Shown here piece by piece: positions 34,254-47,934 of a DNA stretch of 64,000 bases. A model generated the notes under the pieces. The model made no database searches. It saw only the letters and a list, made by a program, of their open reading frames with translations, and was not told the origin of the DNA. The stretch covers positions 14,038,629 to 14,102,628 of the forward strand of contig NC_045149.1 in the NCBI RefSeq assembly GCF_008831285.2, given 5' to 3'. Source of the stretch: Nymphaea colorata (taxonomy: Eukaryota > Streptophyta > Magnoliopsida > Nymphaeales > Nymphaeaceae). Numbering within the stretch: position 1 is the stretch's first letter; every line of letters starts with the position of its first letter. The translations under genes and the position numbers were made by a program.

Positions 34254-34351
34254 TGGCCAATGTGTCTGCCTCTTTCGTTGTGAGCATGGTAGCAAATCCT
34301 CTTAGGCAGTGCTTATACACATGAATTAATGACACCCGCGCACTGCCCTCA
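34254..34351 (-). pseudogene. Subtilase propeptide (inhibitor I9) exon
   Basis: On the minus strand the exon is bounded by TTGTACAG/ at 34352 and /GTAAAT at 34253. It encodes EGSARVSLIHVYKH followed by CLRGFATMLTTKEADTLA. This matches the plant subtilase propeptide block (S..YSYKH.F.GFAA.LT..EA..LA). Downstream (lower coordinates) the gene is interrupted, and the catalytic part appears 4.7 kb away on the same strand. Both pieces probably come from one disrupted gene, which is an inference from order, strand and family. Confidence 0.75.
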
Positions 34352-36903
34352 CTGTACAATAAAATCATAGATTAAGTGATTCCTTTCTGAAGTTAATGAA
34401 ACAAGTACAAGCGACTTTCTTGCCATGGAATAACGGATGACAATAACTTCAGGTGGTTTGCATCCTCATAATTTTCTCCTTCAACTTCGTTGCTGCTACT
34501 CAATGTACTTCCCATGTATACAACATGTGCCTAGCTAGGAGATACACCCAATAAGCTAAAGGTTGGATACCAAAATGTCTACAATTTCTTTGGAAAAGAA
34601 AAATAGAATGTAGGAAGAAAGCAATCTAATTCTCGGCAAACTCTTAAATTCATGGAAAAATTGGACTCAAAATTCATTTGGTTTTGGAAATGCTCAATTA
34701 CGCCCAACAATTCTATGAAATCTATTTCGATGGTCTTTTATCACAAGAACTTTATCAATATAATTCTTGTTATTAACAGATAGTAACAACTAAGAAGACG
34801 TCAATAAATTTTAACTACTAATCATGGAGTATCGTATCAAGTTTGGCACTTTACTTGAAGCCCCATGGAGAAGGACAGAAGCAGAGACCAGGAAGAAGAG
34901 GAGCAGCCTGGTTTCTTCCATGGGCGACGTCCAGATTAATGGTGTTCTTCCTCCTCCTGGAGGCCTTATTTGTAGCTGTGATCATGTGGGAAAAGGCCAA
35001 AACGAATTTGTGTGAGCTGTATGGAGTAGAACCTTGCTGTGGCCAAGTTAGAAAATTTGACTTATTGATGCTTTAGTCCTGGGGATCTTTTCTTTTTCTT
35101 TACTTTATTTCTTTATTTTTTCCCTCATTTTATTTTTCAGGAGGATTAAGACAGTGGGCAGATATATTATTCCAACAAAGCATGCCTTGTCTTCCTTTTC
35201 TTCCCCATATATATGAAAGACTTACTTGACATTATGCCATGATCTTCAACCGGCTTGAACCATTGTGTTGCACACACACACACACATGGGACCTAGACTG
35301 GTTGAGACTGAAATAATCAGGTTTAGTTTAGTTGGGATATCAAATCAGGTTGTTACTGTTGTTGTTTTCACAGAGATTGACCCATTAGGCAACAGATAGC
35401 TAAGAGAATAAAATGAATAGGAGTATGTTTGATAAGAAGAACATTGTGTGCTTGTAAAATGTATTTCAAAAGCTTTATATTATTGTTTCAAAACACAATG
35501 TGTAATCATGTCTAATGTCTAATTGTTGACATTATGTTATGTTAACTTTTACGTCATGTATTTTGAAAACGTATCCCAACAATACACAAAATTTGTGGCA
35601 ATGTTGTATTGGTAATGAGGAGGAAATGTTGCAACAAGATAATAAAAGAATGTATTTTTTTACTTAATTTATTGTGGCCGATCCGAGACCAACCGCGTAT
35701 GAGATTACCGCATTGAGAACAGAAAAAAAAAGTCGAACTCCTTTGAGGCTGACTTCCCCACTTTTTCATTTTACCATCGCCGCATGAATTCTATTAGTGA
35801 TGAGCCATTGTACTTCAAGACCTTCAAGTTGAAGGATGATGTGTCAACATGAAGGCATGTGTTCTTCACAAGACATTCACAGAGAGTTATTTAACCAAAA
35901 GTGGAAAAAAAATAACAAAAGGAAGAAAAAAAAGAAGTCCAGGCTTCATGCATCCAACTGTTTGATGCTTCTGAAGTTGGCACAAAAACCAAAGAAAGCA
36001 TCTTCCATTGGGGAAAATTGAATTTAATCAAAAGAATATTCACATTGAGCTGCAACTCTTTCTTTTGTTTAGGACAAGCAACATGTTTTTCCAATTTAAA
36101 GAAGAAGAGGGAAAAAACAATCAAACCTGTTTCAACTGTATTGAAATAAGAGACATTAAGTGCAGCTTCCTGAAATCAGGGTGGGAAGAGGAGATGTGGG
36201 TGACAAGCAAGTGCAAATATTTGCCAGCGACGAAGAAGACTAAAATCTAGACCTTTTCCTTCTTTTGGCTTTGCCCTGCTCCTTTGGTGCCGTCACGTGC
36301 TTTAAGCTCTCCTTCTCCCTTCCAAATCTATGATTTTTTCTCATGATGTTGTCTTTGTAAGTGCCATGGCGGTTGGCTTCTTTCTAGAGGGCCCCATTAA
36401 ATTTAACAGGTCTAGTCCTCCCATGGTTCTTCATTGCATGTAGAAAGTGTTTGATTCCCATTTTCAAAATGTTGAAAGCAAGAACACCTTGTTCGTGCAT
36501 GTTCTGAAAGACATAAGGATAAACGTTGTCATTTAAAACCACATTTTAATTAGTTCTGGTAAATAAACTGAATGATGTTTTCAAACTTTTTAGAACAGAT
36601 TTATAAATATAAAGAAAACAATATAAGGTAATGAAAAAGGTGTGAAGTTTTAGAATTAATTGGATTTTAGAAAAATAGAATAGCGCAAAATAACATTGCT
36701 ATTGAATATTATAGTACAACAATTACTGCCTTGTTCATAATAGATAAAAATAGCATTTTTTTCCCTCATAAACCACAACTTCTATTTCAGGAAAATCTTA
36801 CATGCAACGACATTTTATATTTTACTAAATTACAGGACAGTGGCCACTGTGTCTCAACTTTCTAACTCTTCCACTGATTTGCATATGAGCGAAAAAGACA
36901 AAC
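34352..36903. other. No identified gene; one small frame with a hydrophobic segment
   Basis: At 34824 an ATG opens 63 codons. An overlapping frame from 34843 (TTG) reads SRLMVFFLLLEALFVAVIMW followed by KAKTNLCELYGVEPCCG, a possible single membrane span. There is no recognised family and no upstream motif that decides between the frames. A (CA)n run is at 35271-35286 and a fold-back MITE-like pair at 35415-35590. The rest is A/T-rich without coding signs. Confidence 0.3.
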
Positions 36904-37143
36904 CTGGTAGCTCTTTGCAATTTACATCTTCAAATGTACTCTCATAGAACCTCACAGGTATTCTTGTGGGGCTAGTTGCCAAATATAATTTTCAGTAACC
37001 ACTCAATGAGTGAACAAATGGCAAGCCCTCAACCCAATAGCTAACAATCTCTAAAGAACTAGAAACAGCATCGTCATTCCATGTGGCTAAGTTGGAAACT
37101 AGCACATCAACTTTGCTTCTCTTGCACCAATACTTGAGAGGTC
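36904..37143 (-). pseudogene. Plant beta-galactosidase (GH2 family), exon 2 relic
   Basis: On the minus strand the exon encodes PLKYWCKRSKVDVLVSNLA, TWNDDAVSSSLEIVSYWVEG and LPFVHSLSGY, then a TGA (36994-36992), then KLYLATSPTRIPVRFYEST and FEDVNCKELP, ending CTACCAG/GTTTGT. This matches the N-terminal jelly-roll (sugar-binding) region of plant family 2 glycoside hydrolases (At3g54440-like), where the TGA position is Trp (TGG to TGA). The expected AG acceptor reads CTG, so splicing would fail too. Phase agrees with exon 1 (ends GAA G). Later exons, including the catalytic barrel, were not found. Confidence 0.85.
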
Positions 37144-37572
37144 CAGCAAACAGCAGTTGAATAATTTGATTTTTAAAAGTATGTCAAGAATACATAGCAG
37201 AAATATATGAAGAATGCCAAATTCAACTATCTGCAATAAAAAAATGAAAAAAGAAAAAAGATGAACCCAGTACATGTGCCATTACAAATTGAGCTTTATA
37301 CTTAAACAAGTTTAATTATACAAACTCAAATGCAAATCCCTATCTAAAGTTTTCCAAATAATCTACTAATCCTGAAAAGCAACATAAGATCATAATTCAG
37401 TACACAACAGCAACTAACCAAATCTAAACAACAAAAAAATGTGCATCGACAATCAATCGCACACACAAGATGCTTAGTCGATCCTCACCCAACTCCGAGG
37501 CCACGAGGCAATTCAGCAACATGCAAAGATCGTTTGAGCAAGTGTCCCATCAAGAACAAAAATGTGACTCAC

Positions 37573-37705
37573 CTTCAACCATGTCATGGCACTGCAGCAG
37601 CACATGAGCATCGTGCTTCTGCCACTTGACGATCGCCTGATCTTCCCAAACACTATTGCCACTCCAAATCATGAAGACAACTCTGCCGGCCAGAGCAGGC
37701 GTCAT
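37573..37705 (-). pseudogene. Plant beta-galactosidase (GH2 family), exon 1
   Basis: An ATG at 37705-37703 opens 44 codons and one base up to a good donor (GAAG/GTGAGT). The protein MTPALAGRVVFMIW then NSVWEDQAIVKWQKHDAHV and LLQCHDMVEG aligns with the first exon of plant GH2 beta-galactosidases (VWED...IKW.KRD.HV.L.CH.SVEG). Exon 2 follows 429 bp downstream in matching phase. Exon 1 itself has no lesion I can see, but exon 2 does, so the copy is not functional. Retained intron and 5' position mean a DNA-level copy. Confidence 0.85.
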
Positions 37706-40700
37706 CTTGCCAGAGAATGGGGAAAACACTTGGACGAGACCATCTCAATTCCAAGAAATCGCACTACAATCTTATACTCCAAAGAGTGATGTGTGACCCC
37801 TTCGGATCAAAATCTTTTCAATATTCACTATAATGGGCAATATTGTATGGACTTGCTTAAGAAGTCACTAAAATAGAGGAAAAAGAAAGCTGACCAATTT
37901 AAGGAACGAAAGAATAAATGGCCATCAGAAGGATGAGCAAGCATAAAGAGAAACCAAAGATTTCACAAAATAGTAAGTCCAAAATCTTTTTCCACTTGAT
38001 TTGAAATGTAAACACTTCAAATTGCAAATGAGGATCATAAAACTCCACGGTCCAATGCAGCCACCGATGTTTCATCTTTGAAGGCTCGTTGACTATGTAT
38101 CACTTCAGATGGATGACCAGAGTGATGTACTGCTTGTTCTCTCCTTCCATATTTTTCTATCTGCAACATAGTACTCAAAATGCAGTTAAATATCAGGCAC
38201 CTCAATCTTCAAAATTGCCAAATGCTTGGAGTCCAAGATTTGCTAACAGCCCAAGATGCTGATAATGCTGACACAAGGTGTTGAATTGTCAATCCTATTG
38301 ATTGTTCAACTATTTGCAGAAAATAATAATACATCCTAATAAAAAATTCTCTTCGACATGCATGCTTGAAACAAGACATGAAAGGGGTGACAACATCATC
38401 ACAGAATCGAAGTCTTGCCAGACCTCCACGCACCTTTGCTTCACCACCATTCATGCATGGATGCATGGTTTTCTGCATGATATCATCATCATGTCACACA
38501 AATACTAATTAATGGCTCATGTTGGCTTGTAGATGAACTTTCAACTTCAAAAATGGCACTATACATTGATGCATAGGAAGAGGTGATAAAAATGCCCCTA
38601 ATCCCTTTCTTCACAACCCCCTTCAATTGGCTACCAATTTTAATGAGAAAATACAATGCATGCAAAATCATGGATCAAATCTTTATAGATAATCCTATTG
38701 CCTCCTTGTTATACTGCACCATTAATAATTATGAAGACAGGTAGAGTCTCCTCCACAAAAAAGCGTATTCAAGTGTCCTAGGCACTCAAAAGAGAAAGGG
38801 GCTAGCCTTTTCAGTAAATAAGAGGCTTGAAGTGAGAAACAAAACAAAGTGAAGATACCGATGTAGAAGGAGTAGCAGCAAATATAGATGACTATGCAAC
38901 TCAAGTGTACACATGCATCCTTATATACCTAGTTATAGCCATGACATGTGCAACTAACATACATGCACTTAAATAGAATCACAAGCTCAATTAACAGAAC
39001 ACATGACAGTTAACAATCAAACTACAACTACTTTAACTAGGACTCAAACAAGCATGGCATTCTGAACCACGACCACTACTCTAAACCACGTCCCCACTAT
39101 ACTAAACTACAACTAAGAAGGCAAGAAGAAATTTCAATTTTAAATCAAACTTTCACGCATCTCGAACTAGATCAAAACATCAAGAAAAATCAATTTAAAA
39201 TGTGTTCTTCACAAGAAAAAACAAAAATTTCATGACAACAACCAAATGGATTCATGTGGACTAAGAGAAACTCGATTGGCTGTACAAAAAATGATGAAGG
39301 ACATGCACAAGGGATTTTCAAGCCCTTCGCTCCCTCCCTCTCTCTCTCTCTCTCTCGCATGTATAAGCCCCGACTTAATCTCTCTCTCTTATATATGTAA
39401 GCCGATGTTAAATATGCCAACATATATAACAGTCAAGAAGAATACTTTTGTGTATATAGACAAGGTAGCGTGTTAAGTTCTAAACTATTTCATTGCATTT
39501 ATGAAGTGCCCGTGCATTTCATTTTGTTGCTTCGTTATTAGTTTAAGCCTTCCCCAACTTCTACGATAATATAAGCAATTGTGTGACTGGGTCCACTGGG
39601 ATTGGATTCTTCTAGATATAAGTTGGATAAGGAAATATGTATGTGGAAATTTACATGTGAAGGAGCCAATGGGGAGTTTTGTGTTTGCTCCTCCCTTTTG
39701 AAAGATGAACAATGAGTCCCTTTTTACGATCTGAAGCTTTTTCTTTTATTGTCTCTTATAGTCACTTTCGTCCTAAAATTAATTGATTTTCTGCAGATCA
39801 AGTAGTTCCCTGTGCCGTGTTTCACTTTCACCTTCTTAATTTATTTTTGTTTTTTTTAAACATTTCAATTGGAGATTGGCCTCAGGTAAGTTCATTATGT
39901 ATTATACTTGGATTTATGTTGATGCTAGCTTCTAACTAGTTTAACAAGACAGGATAATGTTGAATTGAGATGGATATTTCTCTTTAAATGAAGTTTCTTA
40001 ATAATAAGTGAATGTGAATGTTTTATTTCAGTGTTTTATAGCATGAGAAAAGCCATGAAAGAAAAAAAGCTTGGTCCACTGGTCATTCACTAAGCCATTA
40101 TCTGTGCTGAAACGTTAACTATGCAAATGGGAAACCGATGTTTGAGAATTGTGAGTTCTGAATTTTGATATTCTAATTGAAGGAATCATGCTTCTCTCAT
40201 GAGCTTCAGTTTTTTGAAAATCTAGTTTTTGGTTATATAACCTACACCACTTTTTGAAGGCTTTTTTTTATTGATTTTCTTCAATCTTTTAGGGTTTTGA
40301 ATGTCCACTTTGTAACATCTGTTTGTGCATTGGCTTTTTTTTTCAATTTCTATTCCGGATGATTTTTCTCTTTTCATGGTTTCAGAAAGAATTACCTAAT
40401 TAATAGATATTCTGAATAGACAAAATTTTCCCAACTGCTCTATATTTTTGGTAGCTCATCTTAATGGAGTTTTTATGATTGACATTTTGAATACCATTTG
40501 TCATTGTCATGTATGCCTAGGCAGGTATAGCAGGAAAATTCATAGCAGAAAAAGTGCAACCTCAGATATGGGTGTGACAGAATGTATATATATATATATC
40601 TGTATATCTGCATATAAAGAGAAAGACTTGTGTTTCTGAATTTCCTCAGAAGCATTTGAAGAAAGTGTTCATGGTCTAGATTTTCTTGTCATGGTTGATG

Positions 40701-43340
40701 GGTTTGAACTTTTTAAATGAGTGTTCTTTTCAGAAAAAAATACATTAGCAGAGCTATTTTATCTAACCATTTTCATGCATAGCTTTCACATGCCTATTTC
40801 ATTTAGGTACCACTTGAAAGTTTAACATAGATCTCTGCATTCATTCTGCAAACAAATAATCACTGGCTTTTTTTTTTCCTGTTAGTACAGATTAGTTGCC
40901 AAGCATGTATAGTTGCTATTTTCCTAAGCTTGTTTAGCATACATCCCATTTGAGAATGAACTGGCACCTTTCTTTGAGAAGTTTTTTATTTTCATGCATC
41001 ATGTCTGTAGTGATAGTAGTGACCAAGGAAGTTGAAAATTCTTGCTCAATGATGTTTTGAGTTATGACAGCAGTTGGAGTGATTGTTGCACTGAAATTAT
41101 GAAGAATTCTAAATTTTCCACAGAAATGGAACTGCCTGAAGAAAAAGGAACTCAATCAGATGAATATGAATGAGTTGACAAATAATTTTTTTGAAGTTGA
41201 TATTTATTCACTCAAATTGTTTAGTTTAGGATCATTTGTTTATCTTCTAGTATTTACAAGTATTAAAAAGCCTATTCAGCATTGTTGTCTCTAATTCTTC
41301 ATTCTTAGTTGCTAAGATGTATCCCATATGATATCTATTACGAAACTGATACTGATACTTTATGGAGATCTGTTCTTTTCTTGAGACAGCGATCGATATG
41401 TGTGTGTGCAGGATTAGACACTTATATGGTGTGTGCAAGATTAGACACCTAGATGGCAAATGCCTTTGTTCCTATTTCTTTGATTAGGCCCCACTTTACG
41501 TACTGGGAGAAATTGTGTCGGCAAATGTTATTTATTCAATTTAATTAGTAGATATTTTTATCATGGTCTGTTTAGTGGGACACTGTTGTAGATTAGTTAC
41601 AGTGAAACTTTTATGTGTTTCTTTAAGAGTTGAAAAATGAAACTGGTTAGATTTGACGAAAAGTGAAAACCTCATTGTAGAAACTCAGATATTTCTAATC
41701 TAAAGCATGTTTTCTTATGATTAAGTAAGAGGAAACACAAACTTACAGGCTTTGTTTGGATAAAAAAGGCATCACTGCTTGGGCTTTTGAGAGACCTGAT
41801 GTGAGGCCAAATGAAAAGCTGTATATAGTAATATCTCCTTGCATGCATGCGGAGACTTTTTTTTGTCTTTTTTTGAAAATGCTACATTTGCACCCGCACT
41901 CAGACAACACTTTTTCCCATGTGTTTTATTCCCTTTTGCATTTCCTGTCTGATAAGCTAAAAAAAGAAGATGATTTTTTGTCTCATTTCCTGAGTTTTCC
42001 ATATCATATTTCATTACGGCTGCTTCATGACATTAAGTGAATGGAACATATAAATAAAATGAGATTTTTCACTGGGAGTTCAAAGATTCATAAAATGATC
42101 CTGAATGAAAGAGGAAAAAAAATATAAACAACATGTATAAACTGGATCACTATTTTATTTAATTCATGAGATTATGCTTACTTGATCATCCATAACATTT
42201 ACATAATATGAAAATCTGAGTTATTTCATTTCAAATGTTATTTCCTTGTATTGTTGCTATTAAGATGCTCAAGCTTGGGCCTTCAATGCCAATGGTCACC
42301 TATTCTCAAGTTGGTTGCTAAATACTTTTATCTGTTTAATATATTTGGGCCTGCCTATTGTACTTAGGTTTTATTCTCCTATCTTCTCCTAGCTCTGAAT
42401 ATTGCTTAGATTTTTTTATATAATTCTGATTATCTTGCATTTGCGGTTAGGACTTATGGCCTAATTTTGCTGATGCCTGGTAAATTTGTCATGAGAAAGA
42501 AATTACTATTTTTGCATTGGTAAAGGAATTAACATGAATATCAAATGAGGCATTGAAACAGGACTACAAAAACGGAAAAGCCACCCTCTTTTATGAGAGC
42601 ATAGCAGCAAATTCGGATGTAAGCTTTGGTGCAGCTTAAGAGGGCCTATTTGATCTTGTCTTGTAACATTTTGCTGCCCATTTACCACTGCCATAGAGGT
42701 TATGTTCCAAATAGTCTATAACATGTTTGAAGCTCATAGTTATGATGTATAAATCAACTAGCTTAAATTTGTAACATCCATTGGTTTGATCTGCACATAT
42801 TAAGTGATATACCTTTTTTTCCTGCTTAGTTGTATAAGCTCAGATGTAGGGGAAATATACACTACTAATTGGTTGATAATGACCCATGAGTATCTAAACT
42901 TCTAAAGTGTTGGCAAAAATTTTGTTATGAAACTATAAGTCCTTCCAAAATCCAAACATGTGGAGTGCTATATAAATTATTAATGAGGCAATAAGTGACA
43001 ACAGCATTATTTTATTATTTGAAGGAACTAAAATTCAGAAAAGAAAAAGTGACTCTTTGAACTTTGAATTCAAAGCATTATTTTATTATTTTTTTGTTTG
43101 TACTCAATGATGACAATCTATGGATTCACCTATATAAACCCCGGCTAAGGTTGCAAAATGGGAGGTGAATAATCCAAGGAATATCATAGGTATTTTCAAT
43201 TGCTGCTAAAGCATGAATTTTTCGTTAGTGAACAAGTACAAGAAAAGGTATTGTCTACCGACGTCAGTTTGAGTGGAAAATTCATGCCACTAACATGGTC
43301 ATGGTGACAACATGTGAGTACTTTCTTCTTTCACCAAGTT
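37706..43340. other. No identified gene
   Basis: Minus-strand frames near 38035-38160 (after TTGCAG, reading EKYGRREQAVHHSGHPSEV to a stop) and 38209-38478 look exon-like but are unrecognised. From about 39700 the plus strand is T-rich and intron-like. Microsatellites occur at about 39323-39357 (CT) and 40583-40600 (TA). Nothing else was supported. Confidence 0.35.
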
Positions 43341-44290
43341 GTAGGATGAAATGACTTTCTTTGTTTCTTCAAATATTTTCACAAAACTTTTTAAAACTCA
43401 GTTTAAGAAAAATCTGAAAATTCTAAGAACTTATTTTGGAGGACAATTCATCTTAGGTTAATTTGAAAATTACCTTAAAATTGAAGAAATTGTTCACAAG
43501 AAACACGTGGTTGTACTCAACAAAATGGGCCTGTAGAAGTAAAACACAAGCACATAATGCAAACTGTTTGAGTATTTTTATTTGATGTTTAGAAAATCCT
43601 TGTGTTTTACTTGGGTATACCTAAATCAAACAGATATAGTTGTTGTTATCCCTAGAATAACAAATTATCTGTTTCTTAATGATAGTTTTCTTGGTAAGGG
43701 AAAAATTTATGATGATGTTCCTAAAGAAGACGATGAATATGTATTTCTTTAGAAAGAAGATGCTTTAGTTGAGAATTATGATGATAGATGTTGTACTATC
43801 TGATATGCCTAGTCTTTATACTCTTGAACTAAACAACCATCTGTAACAAAATCCACTGACCTTAATTCCCCTTAGGTCATTATCTATTACACAGGAAGTC
43901 AAGAAGCTAGTAAAGATGTCAACAGCCCACCTGAAAAGACCATTGAGTTAAAAAAAGGTCTAGTACACCTATAGCAGCTTGCTAACTACACATCATATGA
44001 ATCATTTTCTTCTCAGCATGGGACATGCCTGACTGCTTTCTCATTTTATCCTATGAGTCTTAGAATGAACTTGCCTGGGTAATAATCAATAATATGATGA
44101 GTCATAGACTATTCAGAAGCCTTCTCTCCATCAGCTAAGATGACATTAATTAGGGTTCTTGTAAATTTCTATTAAAGGTTGCGGCTTATACCAAATTGAC
44201 GTCAGAATTGTTTTTTTAATAAGAATTAAATGCAGAAGTTTATATGAATCTCCCTCTTCGGGCAAAACTTTCTATGGTAAGATTCTTCAC
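43341..44290 (+). pseudogene. Ty1/copia integrase and reverse transcriptase relic
   Basis: Across frames the plus strand reads FKTQFKKNLKILRTYFGGQF (the RSDNGGE region of integrase), then TQQNGPVEVKHKHIMQTV (the conserved TPQQNGVAERKNRH motif), CVLLGYT and KEDDEYVFL. These are followed by NYTSYESFSSQH, IDYSEAFSPSAKMTLIRVLV (start of RT, DY.ETFSPVAKM) and ELNAEVYMNLP (the G.L.EEVYM block). The order is correct for copia pol. There are many stops and frameshifts, the region between integrase motifs is shortened, and no LTR was found. The JmjC exon begins about 670 bp later. Confidence 0.85.
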
Positions 44291-45328
<1,038 letters not shown>

Positions 45329-45432
45329 GTAATCATATGTTTATGCATTACATATTTTAGCTACTTGAAGTTACTCATTCATCATTGTAAGTTGTAACAT
45401 TTTTGTTATTACTCATTTAGACATGTGTACAG

Positions 45433-45717
45433 ATGGAGTAAATGAGGAGAGAAAAACTTCCTAAACCTTTTGAAGCCAGAAGAATGCATGCAAACTTTGA
45501 TTTGACTGATGATCAAGAATGCTTTTTATGTTTTTGTGATTCACATCTCTCAGCGATTGGTTGTGAATGTTCACGGAACCGCTTCTCATGCTTAGAGCAT
45601 GCAAAGCTACTCTGATAATATGGTCCAAGAAAAAGATATTTCCTCTTCCATTATGATTTGGATGAATTGCATACCCTTGTAAAAGCTTTAGAAGGAAATC
45701 TGACCGCTCTGGACAAA
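45433..45717 (+). pseudogene. JMJ: JmjC histone demethylase, C5HC2 zinc-finger exon
   Basis: After GTGTACAG/ the frame reads ME-stop-MRREKLPKPFEARRM, NFDLTDDQECFLCFCDSHL, AIGCECSRNRFSCLEHAKLL, two stops, then RKRYFLFHYDLDELHTLVKA and LEGNLTAL to TAG. It matches the C5HC2 zinc finger that follows JmjC in the JMJ14/15/18 group (ECF.CFYDLHLSA.GC.CSP...CL.HAK.LC, FLFRYD..EL). The last C.C pair of the finger falls at the two stops. In-frame stops are at 45439-45441 and near 45615. The 104-bp intron between the two exons is kept. FYRN/FYRC exons were not found. Confidence 0.9.
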
Positions 45718-45720
45718 TAG

Positions 45721-46555
45721 TAGAATAAGAGAGGTGAGAGTTGATGGGGACAAAGTTTGAAGCTAACTGAGGGGTGGTGGCATCTAAGGGGTTGTTTAGC
45801 AAATAAGAGGGTCTCCCATACTTTTCACTGTGACCACTTTCGATATTATAGTTGTCGCTAAGAAAAGTTTTAAGTTTAATTTTTTTTTTCCGTTCAGTAT
45901 TTTTTTTGGTCGATCACGATCTTAAGTTGAATGAGATGCTTTACAACCCTATGTAATTTGATAAGAGTGTTTGGTCCTTCTTATGACATAATTTCTATTT
46001 GCATATAGAGATTGATCAGTAATATCATTTGATATAGCTTAAAGGTATATAAGAACTGCCGAACATGTTATATTTTTTTGTTACAGTCATATTTTGAATT
46101 TATGTTAGCACTAACCTAAAAGACTTTACGGCGCAAAACAGAAGTGTTTTTTCAAATAATAAAAAAATCAATTAAAATTTAAAAATGCTTTGAACTTTAA
46201 AAAAATATTTTATTTTAATAACGGCTATTGCAAGCATGGCAGATTGGATGCGCTTCATCAACCAAACCGGTAGGTCTAGATTAGTTTTTCATTAAAGAAA
46301 AAAACTGAAAAAACATCGGCTATCACCTCGTTCATTAAATGTTATGAGGCGGATGCAGTTTTCTTAAGTTCCTATTTGTTTCGGATCGGATAGGTAGTTA
46401 CATGTGAACATGGATTTAGATCTTTTTTTTTTGACCCCGATAAAATGTTTGAAGAACATAAAAGGAAAGTCCGCTTCCCAAGTGCATGTTTGATGCAGAT
46501 GATAAGTATCGGGGTTTTAAACAGTTTTTCCGAAATGCATCACATTTTTATCATG
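45721..46555. other. Non-coding, nothing recognised
   Basis: AT-rich sequence with poly-T runs. No FYRN/FYRC domain coding was seen downstream of the JmjC relic. Confidence 0.45.
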
Positions 46556-46683
46556 TAAAAACCCAAGAAACAGGGGAAAGATTTCTAGCCCGTCTTCTCG
46601 TCTACCTCTGGAGGTTGCCTCTTATGATCTGCCCTCATCAAGGAGGGAGAGCTCGAAGGTAGCACGGCCATGGCTGGTTCCCG
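46556..46683 (+). pseudogene. SEC16: Probable 5'UTR exon of the SEC16 copy
   Basis: A GC-richer block ends at a strong donor (CCCG/GTAAGATCG at 46684). A matching acceptor (GTGATCCAG/) is at 46968, followed by 139 bp of leader before the SEC16 ATG. The upstream border is approximate. The exon-intron structure is inferred from splice consensus. Confidence 0.45.
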
Positions 46684-47107
46684 GTAAGATCGATCACTCT
46701 CTCCTCTCTTTTTTTTTTATTTTTTTTCTGGACATTTCTCTATCCCTTTCTTGTTTTTCTGGCCCACGACTGGTTTTTTGGAGGAGGGAGAAGGGTCTTC
46801 CTTGTGCCATCCAGGTGGTTTCTGATATAATTTCATCTAACATGTGTAACAACGGTCATGACTCCCCTTTTCGAACAAGTTTTTTTTTAAAAAAATTTAT
46901 TGTCATTGCTCATTTTGATTTGTTTATGGTTTGATTTGTGATTCATCGCTTTTGGGTATGTGATCCAGGACTATTAAGGCCTTGGTTGCTGTTAATTTTG
47001 TTAGTCAAGGTAGATTCCAGTGAAGAGCATTCAAATTATCGTTCACAAGGAAGTTTGTTGTTTCGATCTGAGATTTTGAGCATTTCTTTCTGCTTTCTGT
47101 TATATCA

Positions 47108-47908
47108 ATGGCGGCTTCTCCATTTCTTATGCTGGATCAGACGGGTGAATGTTTCTTTGACAAGCTTGTGGATGATGAGTTTTGGATCGATGGTTCTTCT
47201 GCAGCTGAGTTACAGGAGGGTAATGATTCCGATGGGATCAACTGGGCCCCCTGCTGACACTTCTCTAGCAGACCTTTCCTTGAGTAAATCGGAGTACCAT
47301 TCACAAGTTCAAGTGGATGAGGCTGCTGCCAAAAAAGCTGGCTCCTTTAGTGTCAGAAACTCGGTCGAATTCAAACCAGAGAAAGTAAATCAGGTTGCAG
47401 AAGGGAGTAGTTCCGATGTGCTTGTTGAGTCCAACGAGTCTGCCATACCAGTAGAGTTGGTTGCACATGGTGCCGGTGCCAATGCCCATCTCAACAATTT
47501 GGAAGAATATTTTCCATCTGTTAAGGGTTCTAACCAGACCCGGGCGAGCATGAAGGAGGTGCAGTGGAGTAGCTTTCATACAGGTATGGGTGATAATGAT
47601 TCTGGTGGTTTTAGTTCTCATTCAGATTTCTTTGCAGAATGGATGAAAATACATCTAGACAGACTACAGGGGAGCATGGCACCACATTCTCATCAATGTC
47701 TTTGCAATCTCAATAGCAAAATCAAGCTGGTTTTCTTCAAGGGAGAACACAGCAAACTGATGCAATCAATGATGGCCTGCAGTCGTCTTCATCTTTGGTC
47801 TTTGATAGTTCTTTCGTTCTAGATCCCCAAGAGGAGGTCGTTGAGAAAGACCTAAATGGTGAAACTCTGATTTGTTGTGAAGTACAACAAGGCGAAGCGA
47901 TGCACTAA
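47108..47908 (+). pseudogene. SEC16: SEC16 (COPII coat assembly) N-terminal fragment
   Basis: From ATG 47108 the frame MAASPFLMLDQTGECFFDKL, VDDEFW matches the DQTDEDFFDKLV.D opening of plant SEC16, the ER-exit-site scaffold. It runs to TGA at 47255. It continues in a second frame as ADTSLADLSLS and, near 47560, KEVQWSSFHTGMG, GGFSSHSDFFAE, matching the V.W.SF....GFGSYSDFF block. It then returns to frame 1 (DENTSRQTTGEHGTTFSS), with a TAG near 47714, to TAA at 47906-47908. The frame changes fit one extra C in the CCCCC run at about 47247-47251 and one lost base near 47640. The central conserved and ACE1 domains are absent. The dispersed repeat begins within 30 bp. Confidence 0.85.
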
Positions 47909-47934
47909 GTTGGTGATGCAATGTGTAGCTAACC

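Noticed and set aside
37586-37789. Plus-strand 67-codon frame
   Set aside because: It is the complement of the GH2 exon 1, which has clear family similarity and a splice donor on the minus strand.
46938-47822. 294-codon plus-strand frame, the longest in the window
   Set aside because: Only its middle third is SEC16. The first part is the out-of-frame leader and N-terminus, and the last part is out of frame. It is not one protein.
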